Shown piece by piece: positions 5,206-9,223 of a DNA stretch of 9,223 nucleotides. The notes under the pieces were generated by a model. That model did not search any database. It had not been told where the DNA came from and saw only the letters and a list, made by a program, of their open reading frames with translations. A program made the translations under genes and the position numbers. The stretch is from Chloroflexia bacterium (GTDB lineage: Bacteria > Chloroflexota > Chloroflexia > QHBQ01 > JADMIH01). Every line of letters begins with the position of its first letter. Within the stretch, counting starts at the first letter, position 1. The stretch covers positions 1 to 9,223 of the forward strand of contig JAICKM010000228.1 of assembly GCA_025927935.1 (NCBI GenBank), in the 5' to 3' direction.

Positions 5206-6735
5206 ATGGCAGAAGCCGCTAGCGTAATGTCAAACTCAACCGCCAATCAAGGCGCGGACTTCCGCGCCGTACTCCGAAACCGGAATTTCCTGTATCTCTG
5301 GATCGCCCAGATTTTTTCGCAACTCGCCCAGCAGATGATCAACTTCGCCCTCGTGGTGCAGGTGACGGATCTGTCGGCGGCGAGCGGCACCGCCGTGGCC
5401 GGGATCATCATCTGTTTCACGGTGCCGGCCATTCTCTTCAGCGCCATCGCCGGGGTGTTTGTCGACCGCCAGTCGAAGAAACGGATGCTGGTGATCACCA
5501 ATGTGGGCCGCGGCGTAGTCGTGTTGCTCTATGTGGTGACGATCCTGGTGCCCAACCTGAGTCTCGGCTACGGGTTGATTGTGCTTTATGTCAACACGCT
5601 GATTTTCTCGGCGGTGAGCCAGTTCTTCGTGCCCGCGGAGGCGGCGATGATCCCGCTGCTGGTGCCGCGCGGCAAGCTGATCGCCGCGAATGCGCTGTTT
5701 AACCTGACCTTCACGGCGGCCCAACTGATCGGCTTCGCCTTCCTGGGTCCGCTGTTCGTGGGGCTGATCGGCTACAAGTGGCTCTATGTGGTGCTCTTCG
5801 CGTGCTACGGCTTCTGTGCCTGGCTGACGTGGCGCCTGCCCGACCTGGAGGCCGACCGCGTGTCGGCGAGCGCGGGACTGCGCCAGACGCAAACCGACAG
5901 CCTGGGCGACAAAGTGGGCCTGGCCTGGCGGGAATTCAAAGAGGGCTGGGACTTCATTCGCGTCGATCCCCCGTTGATGACGGCCATCGTCTACTGGTCG
6001 GTCGCCATCTCGGTCTTCATGATGATGGGCACCATCGGCCCCAACTTCCTGCGCAACGTCTTGCACGTCGATCCGCAGCACCTCTACTTCATCATGGTGC
6101 CCGGCGGGATCGGGCTGGTGCTGGGCGTGATGCTGGTTGGGCGCTATGCCACCGAGCAGAACCGCCCGGCGATGATCAATTACAGCCTGCTCATCGCAGG
6201 GGCCGCGCTGCTGGTGCTGGCACTGGCGCATAACGGCCTGCAGTTCGGCGCGCAGTTGCTGAACCAGCCGCCGCCGCCGGTCGCGATCAGCCAGATCGTC
6301 ATTGGCGCGCTGGCCTTCTTCCTGGGCATCGTCAACTCGTTTATCTCGGTGCCGGCGCAGACGGTGCTGCAAGAGCGCGCCCCGGAACACATCCGGGCGC
6401 GGGTCTTCAGCGCCTTCTATACGGTCTCAAACGCCATCTTGATCGTGCCGATCCTCTTCGCGGGCACCATGGCCGACCTGCTCGGCGTGGTGCAAACGGT
6501 CGTGCTGATCGCCGTCGCAGTGCTGGTGATCGCCTTCGTCGGGCTGCGCTATCAGCAGGCGCACAGCCGGGAGCCGGCCACCGAGCGGGCCGCAGACATG
6601 GCGAGTGGGCCGCAGGAGAAGCCGGAGGCCCTGCTGGCCGGGGTGGCCGCCGTCGAAATGGGTGGGGATCGAGGGTTCTCCAACGGGCAGGCGGATCTGG
6701 AAGCCGTCGCCGGGCCGCTCCAGCGGGCGCGCTAA
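5206..6735 (+). CDS. MFS transporter, EntS/macrolide-efflux-like exporter (copy 1)
   Basis: This 509-aa major facilitator superfamily protein has about 12 transmembrane helices (roughly 28-52, 63-85, 95-115, 121-142, 160-182, 186-206, 258-275, 292-312, 323-342, 358-381, 400-422, 427-447) and a long cytoplasmic loop at 210-255. The MFS signature between TM2 and TM3 is GVFVDRQSKKR (83-93). VPAEAAMIPLLV (142-153) with IAANALFN (159-166), and QERAPEHIRARVFSAFY (389-405), are typical of the drug/siderophore exporter branch (MFS_3, relatives of EntS and Mef proteins). Such proteins use the proton gradient to export small molecules; the substrate is not predictable here. A hydrophilic tail of about 60 residues after TM12 looks disordered. 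It is cotranscribed with DUF951 and closed by a terminator. It is a tandem paralogue of the gene at 7082. Confidence 0.92.
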   Translation: MAEAASVMSNSTANQGADFRAVLRNRNFLYLWIAQIFSQLAQQMINFALVVQVTDLSAASGTAVAGIIICFTVPAILFSAIAGVFVDRQSKKRMLVITNVGRGVVVLLYVVTILVPNLSLGYGLIVLYVNTLIFSAVSQFFVPAEAAMIPLLVPRGKLIAANALFNLTFTAAQLIGFAFLGPLFVGLIGYKWLYVVLFACYGFCAWLTWRLPDLEADRVSASAGLRQTQTDSLGDKVGLAWREFKEGWDFIRVDPPLMTAIVYWSVAISVFMMMGTIGPNFLRNVLHVDPQHLYFIMVPGGIGLVLGVMLVGRYATEQNRPAMINYSLLIAGAALLVLALAHNGLQFGAQLLNQPPPPVAISQIVIGALAFFLGIVNSFISVPAQTVLQERAPEHIRARVFSAFYTVSNAILIVPILFAGTMADLLGVVQTVVLIAVAVLVIAFVGLRYQQAHSREPATERAADMASGPQEKPEALLAGVAAVEMGGDRGFSNGQADLEAVAGPLQRAR

Positions 6736-6748
6736 AGCTCCTGCCGCC

Positions 6749-6780
6749 GCGCCCCCGGTCAGACGACCGGGGGCGCTTTG
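6749..6780 (+). terminator. Rho-independent terminator of the DUF951-MFS operon
   Basis: A perfect 12-bp stem GCGCCCCCGGTC / GACCGGGGGCGC (6749-6760 and 6765-6776) with an AGAC loop begins 14 nt after the MFS stop codon. It is followed by TTTG. The U tract is short, but the stem is very stable. Confidence 0.75.
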
Positions 6781-6836
6781 CATCCCGCCGCATTGCGCCG
6801 ATCTCTTCGTTATATGGAAGCATGGAGGCGTGGGCG

Positions 6837-6973
6837 ACCAACCTAACCCCCCTGCCCCCCTTCCCGCGGCGGGAAGGGGGAAAAGCGGCTTTATGGACAC
6901 GTACTTTTAAGTACGCGCCTATGCAAAACGGCGCCCCTCTCCGCGGCGGAGAGGGGCGGGGGGAGAGGTTGGT
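6837..6973. repeat. Compound hairpin repeat element (MITE/REP-like)
   Basis: A nested inverted repeat of about 137 bp. The outer ends are ACCAACCT (6837-6844) and AGGTTGGT (6966-6973), continued by C-rich and G-rich arms. Inside are two perfect 11-bp hairpins that share a CGG loop: CCCCCTTCCCG-CGG-CGGGAAGGGGG (6856-6880) and GCCCCTCTCCG-CGG-CGGAGAGGGGC (6933-6957). Between them is an AT-rich 7-bp palindrome CGTACTT-TT-AAGTACG (6900-6915). The two halves look like inverted copies of one C-rich hairpin unit. It resembles the dispersed, non-coding hairpin repeats common in genomes of this type. No transposase or clear target duplication is seen. Confidence 0.65.
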
Positions 6974-7008
6974 TAGCTATCGGGATGCACACTGTGGGGC
7001 GCCGGGGA

Positions 7009-7037
7009 TTGCGGAAGACCGGCCCTTGCCGTATAAT
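7009..7037 (+). promoter_or_regulatory. Promoter of MFS copy 2
   Basis: TTGCGG (7009-7014) and a perfect TATAAT (7032-7037) are separated by exactly 17 nt, the best-spaced -35/-10 pair in the window. Transcription would start near 7044, giving a leader of about 38 nt with GAGGAG (7067-7072) 9 nt before the ATG. Confidence 0.7.
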
Positions 7038-7081
7038 CCGCTCCAGAGGCCCGGCCGGCGCGCGTTGAGGAGATCAGGCCC

Positions 7082-8653
7082 ATGGCGGAAGCCATCACCG
7101 CGAACCCGAAGAGCGATGAAGACCAGGGCGCCAGTTTCGGCGCCGTGTTGGGCAACCGGAACTTCCTGTTCCTCTGGATGGCCCAACTCATCTCGCAGCT
7201 TGCCCAGCAGATGATCAACTACGCGCTGGTGGTGCAGGTGGCGAAGCTCTCGAACGCCAGCAGCACGGCCACCGCCGGCATTGTCATCTGCTTCACCATC
7301 CCGGCCATCCTCTTCAGCGCCATCGCCGGGGTGTTTGTCGACCGCACGTCCAAGAAGCGGACGCTGGTGGTGACAAATGCGGCGCGCGGGGTGGCCGTGC
7401 TGCTGTTTGTGGGCACCACGCTCGTCGCCAATCTCGACGTTTTCTGGGGCCTGGCGATCCTTTATGCCAACACTCTACTCTTCTCGGCGATCAGCCAGTT
7501 CTTCGCCCCCGCCGAGGCGGCGATGATCCCGCTGCTGGTCTCGCGCAATAAGCTAATCGCCGCCAATTCGCTGTTCAATCTGACGCTCACCGCCTCGCAA
7601 TTGATCGGGTTTGTGCTGCTGGGCACGCTGCTGGTGCCGCTGCTGGGGCTGCGGGTGCTGTATATCCTGCTCTGCGGCTGCTACATCGTCTGCGCGCTGC
7701 TCTGCTGGCGCTTGCCGGACATCGAGGCGGAGCGGGGCCTGCTGGCGGCGGCGGACGACGATCTGGCCGAAGCCGATACGCTGGGCGAGAAGGCACGCCT
7801 GGCCTGGGACGAATTCAAGGAGGGGTGGGGGTTCATCCGCGGGGATTCGGCGCTGATGATCGCCATCCTTTACTGGTCGATCTCCATCTCGGTCTTCATG
7901 ATGCTGGCCGTCAGCGGCCCCAAGTTCCTGAAAGATGTGTTGCAAGTCGATCCGGAGCACCTATACTTCATCCTGATCCCCGGCGGGCTCGGGCTGGTGC
8001 TGGGCGTGATCCTGGTCGGGCGCTTCGCCACCGAGGGCAACCGGGCGACGATGATTAACTATGGCCTGCTGTTTGCCGGAATCGGTCTGCTGGTGCTGGC
8101 GCTGATTCATGATGCCCTGCGACTGGGCGCCCAGCTAATCGGGCAGCCGGCGCCGCCGACGCTGGTCAGCCAAGTAGTGATCGGGGCGGCTGGTTTCTTC
8201 CTCGGTGCGTGCAACTCGTTCATCTCGGTGCCGTCGCAGACGGTGCTCCAAGAACGCGCGCCGGACGACATCCGGGCACGAGTCTTCGCCGCGTTCTACA
8301 CCGTGTCCAACACGATCCTGATCGTGCCACTGGTCATCGCCGGGGCAATGGCCGACCTTATCGGCGTGTTGCCTACAGTTGTCGGCGTTGCCGCGCTGGT
8401 GCTGGTCATCGCCATTGTTGGGTTGCGCTACCAGCACACGCACCCGCACAGCATGAGCGGCACGCCCGCGCCGCCCGCCGCGGGGGCGGAACCGGAGGCG
8501 ATCATGCCGGGCACGCAGGCGGTCGAGCCGCGGACCCCCACCGGCCCGAAGGCGAATGGGGCCCAAGCCCGGGCCGCCAGGCCGGATACAGACGGCGCCG
8601 GTCCCCCTTTCCCCGATCCGATCAGCGAACACGAGAAATCGCCGCACCCGTGA
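7082..8653 (+). CDS. MFS transporter, EntS/macrolide-efflux-like exporter (copy 2)
   Basis: This 523-aa inner-membrane exporter is a close paralogue of the preceding MFS protein. The two align without gaps over the first ~220 residues; over residues 51-100 I count 39 of 50 identical. The MFS motif GVFVDRTSKKR (83-93), APAEAAMIPLLV (142-153) and QERAPDDIRARVFAAFY (390-406) are all kept, and the same 12-helix layout follows with one extra residue in the central loop. The main differences lie in that loop (217-235, more acidic here), in the substrate-facing helices, and in the tail after TM12 (from about 453), which is about 70 residues, Pro/Ala-rich and unrelated to that of copy 1. The start is well supported by GAGGAG 9 nt upstream. 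It has its own promoter, so expression can differ from copy 1. The substrate is unknown. Confidence 0.92.
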   Translation: MAEAITANPKSDEDQGASFGAVLGNRNFLFLWMAQLISQLAQQMINYALVVQVAKLSNASSTATAGIVICFTIPAILFSAIAGVFVDRTSKKRTLVVTNAARGVAVLLFVGTTLVANLDVFWGLAILYANTLLFSAISQFFAPAEAAMIPLLVSRNKLIAANSLFNLTLTASQLIGFVLLGTLLVPLLGLRVLYILLCGCYIVCALLCWRLPDIEAERGLLAAADDDLAEADTLGEKARLAWDEFKEGWGFIRGDSALMIAILYWSISISVFMMLAVSGPKFLKDVLQVDPEHLYFILIPGGLGLVLGVILVGRFATEGNRATMINYGLLFAGIGLLVLALIHDALRLGAQLIGQPAPPTLVSQVVIGAAGFFLGACNSFISVPSQTVLQERAPDDIRARVFAAFYTVSNTILIVPLVIAGAMADLIGVLPTVVGVAALVLVIAIVGLRYQHTHPHSMSGTPAPPAAGAEPEAIMPGTQAVEPRTPTGPKANGAQARAARPDTDGAGPPFPDPISEHEKSPHP

Positions 8654-8673
8654 GTAGGCTGCCAACGGCAATC

Positions 8674-8720
8674 TGTCATTCTGCCGCGAGCCGAGACTCT
8701 TCGGTGCGCTCAGAGTGACA
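8674..8720. repeat. 47-bp imperfect palindromic repeat
   Basis: TGTCATTCTG (8674-8683) pairs with CAGAGTGACA (8711-8720), ten pairs including one G-T. Inside, GCG/CGC-type pairs (8686-8688 with 8707-8709) and CCGA/TCGG (8691-8694 with 8701-8704) continue the stem. The TGTCATTCTG...CAGAGTGACA frame recalls a widespread class of extragenic palindromes found in many bacterial genomes. It lies 20 bp past the MFS stop and might protect or end that transcript, though no T tract follows. Confidence 0.6.
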
Positions 8721-8774
8721 AGACCGCCGGGCCACCCCTGATTCTGCCAGGCCCATTCTGGAACCTCGCGCCCG

Positions 8775-8803
8775 CCCGCTACGTATACTACAGTGATAGC
8801 GGG
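8775..8803. repeat. Inverted repeat upstream of the NfeD-like gene
   Basis: CCCGCTA (8775-8781) and TAGCGGG (8797-8803) are perfect 7-bp arms around a 15-nt AT-richer centre that includes the palindrome GTATAC (8783-8788). It sits just upstream of the -10-like boxes of the next gene and could be an operator; no regulator is visible. Confidence 0.4.
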
Positions 8804-8819
8804 ACTCTACCCGGCGCTT

Positions 8820-8835
8820 TATAATGTGCTATACT
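8820..8835 (+). promoter_or_regulatory. Overlapping -10 boxes for the NfeD-like gene
   Basis: TATAAT (8820-8825) is followed at once by TGCTATACT (8827-8835), an extended -10 form. Neither has a clear -35. GCTATACTG recurs at 8887-8895, 59 bp further on and just before the ribosome binding site, so the real start point is uncertain. Confidence 0.45.
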
Positions 8836-8918
8836 GGCATCCTCTACCTGCCGCACGTCCCGCGTCACGATGCATGTAGCGCCGCCGCTATACTGCCGCG
8901 ACTGGAAAGGATCCTGTT

Positions 8919-9223
8919 ATGCGCCTGATTCGTCTGCTGTACCTGAGTTGCTTGTTTATGGGCTATCTGCTGCTAACGGCAGGCCCCGCGGTGGCAGCAA
9001 CGCTGGATCAGGGCCGGCCGGTTGCCCCCGCCCTGCGCGACAGCACGCTCGCGCAGGCCACGACCCCCACGGCGCGGGTGCTCACCTTCGACGCCGACGT
9101 GAATCCCGTCACCGCGGCCTATGTCAAGCGGGGCATCGAACTGGCCGAAGCCGACGGGAACTCCATCCTGGTCATCCAACTCAACACCCCCGGCGGGCAA
9201 CTCGACTCGATGGAGCAAATCAC
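8919..9223 (+). CDS. NfeD/ClpP-class membrane serine protease, N-terminal part (runs off the window)
   Basis: The first 101 codons of an exported protein of the NfeD1b/ClpP-class family (COG1030), membrane-anchored serine proteases with a SppA/ClpP-like fold. Known relatives cut hydrophobic segments of stomatin-type proteins, and stomatin genes often lie next to them; whether one follows is outside the window. MRLIRLLYLS plus a hydrophobic core and AVA-A at 24-27 make a clear Sec signal peptide, with likely cleavage after residue 26 or 27. A low-complexity linker (28-52) leads to the protease domain: VLTFDADVNPVTAAYVKRGI (54-73), then ILVIQLNTPGGQLDSM (83-98), the family's TPGG signature. The catalytic Ser and Lys would come after the window end, so activity cannot be judged. 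AAAGGA (8906-8911) lies 7 nt before the ATG, fixing the start. Confidence 0.85.
   Translation, partial: MRLIRLLYLSCLFMGYLLLTAGPAVAATLDQGRPVAPALRDSTLAQATTPTARVLTFDADVNPVTAAYVKRGIELAEADGNSILVIQLNTPGGQLDSMEQI

Larger units (their letters stand above)
6736..7081. other. Intergenic region between the two MFS paralogues
   Basis: In order, this 346-bp spacer holds the terminator of the first operon (6749-6780), about 55 bp with nothing recognisable, a compound hairpin repeat (6837-6973), a promoter (7009-7037) and the ribosome binding site of the second MFS gene (7067-7072). Short open frames across it follow the repeat and carry no protein signal. Confidence 0.75.

Noticed and set aside
5236..6390. 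Minus-strand open frame of 384 codons antisense to MFS copy 1
   Set aside because: It mirrors the GC-rich coding frame of a clear MFS gene, its product is His/Arg/Gln-rich low-complexity, and it has no ribosome binding site or family signal. The second MFS gene gives similar antisense shadows.
6822..7214. 130-codon plus-strand frame across the spacer into MFS copy 2
   Set aside because: It reads through the hairpin repeat and then out of frame into the MFS gene, with low-complexity Pro/Arg/Ser content.

Overview
This window looks like chromosomal DNA from a GC-rich bacterium, most likely a member of the Chloroflexota. That placement is an inference. It rests on the family mix (a short class II histidyl-tRNA synthetase, a DUF951 protein beside a permease, and a secreted NfeD/ClpP-class protease) and on AT-rich TATAAT-like -10 boxes standing out in GC-rich spacers. 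No rRNA, tRNA, CRISPR array, transposase or phage gene is visible.

Left part (1-2226): the N-terminal 100 codons of a MATE-family exporter run leftward off the window. Next comes hisS, complete and also on the minus strand, with a strong intrinsic terminator downstream and an extended -10 promoter upstream. Middle part (2227-4956): a 306-residue membrane protein of unknown function with an apparent two-fold internal repeat (plus strand) meets an FAD-dependent oxidoreductase (minus strand) tail to tail, with a single base between the stop codons. A gene-free stretch of about 425 bp then holds the oxidoreductase promoter, a GC-rich hairpin, a perfect 8+8 palindrome that looks like an operator, and an extended -10 promoter facing right.

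Right part (4957-8653): a small DUF951 protein is followed after 3 nt by an MFS exporter (509 aa), so these two form an operon that ends in an intrinsic terminator. After a 346-bp spacer containing a compound hairpin repeat (about 137 bp) and a new promoter comes a second MFS exporter (523 aa), a close paralogue of the first. The pair is a tandem duplication now under separate promoters and with different C-terminal tails. A 265-bp spacer with a second palindromic repeat and several -10-like boxes leads to the 5' end of an NfeD/ClpP-class membrane serine protease, cut off by the window end.

Overall the region is transport- and envelope-heavy (one MATE protein, two MFS proteins, one orphan membrane protein, one secreted protease) around housekeeping hisS. 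I see no clear new defence or biosynthetic system. The points most worth a second look are the orphan two-fold membrane protein, the DUF951-MFS coupling with its upstream palindrome, and the two intergenic hairpin repeats.
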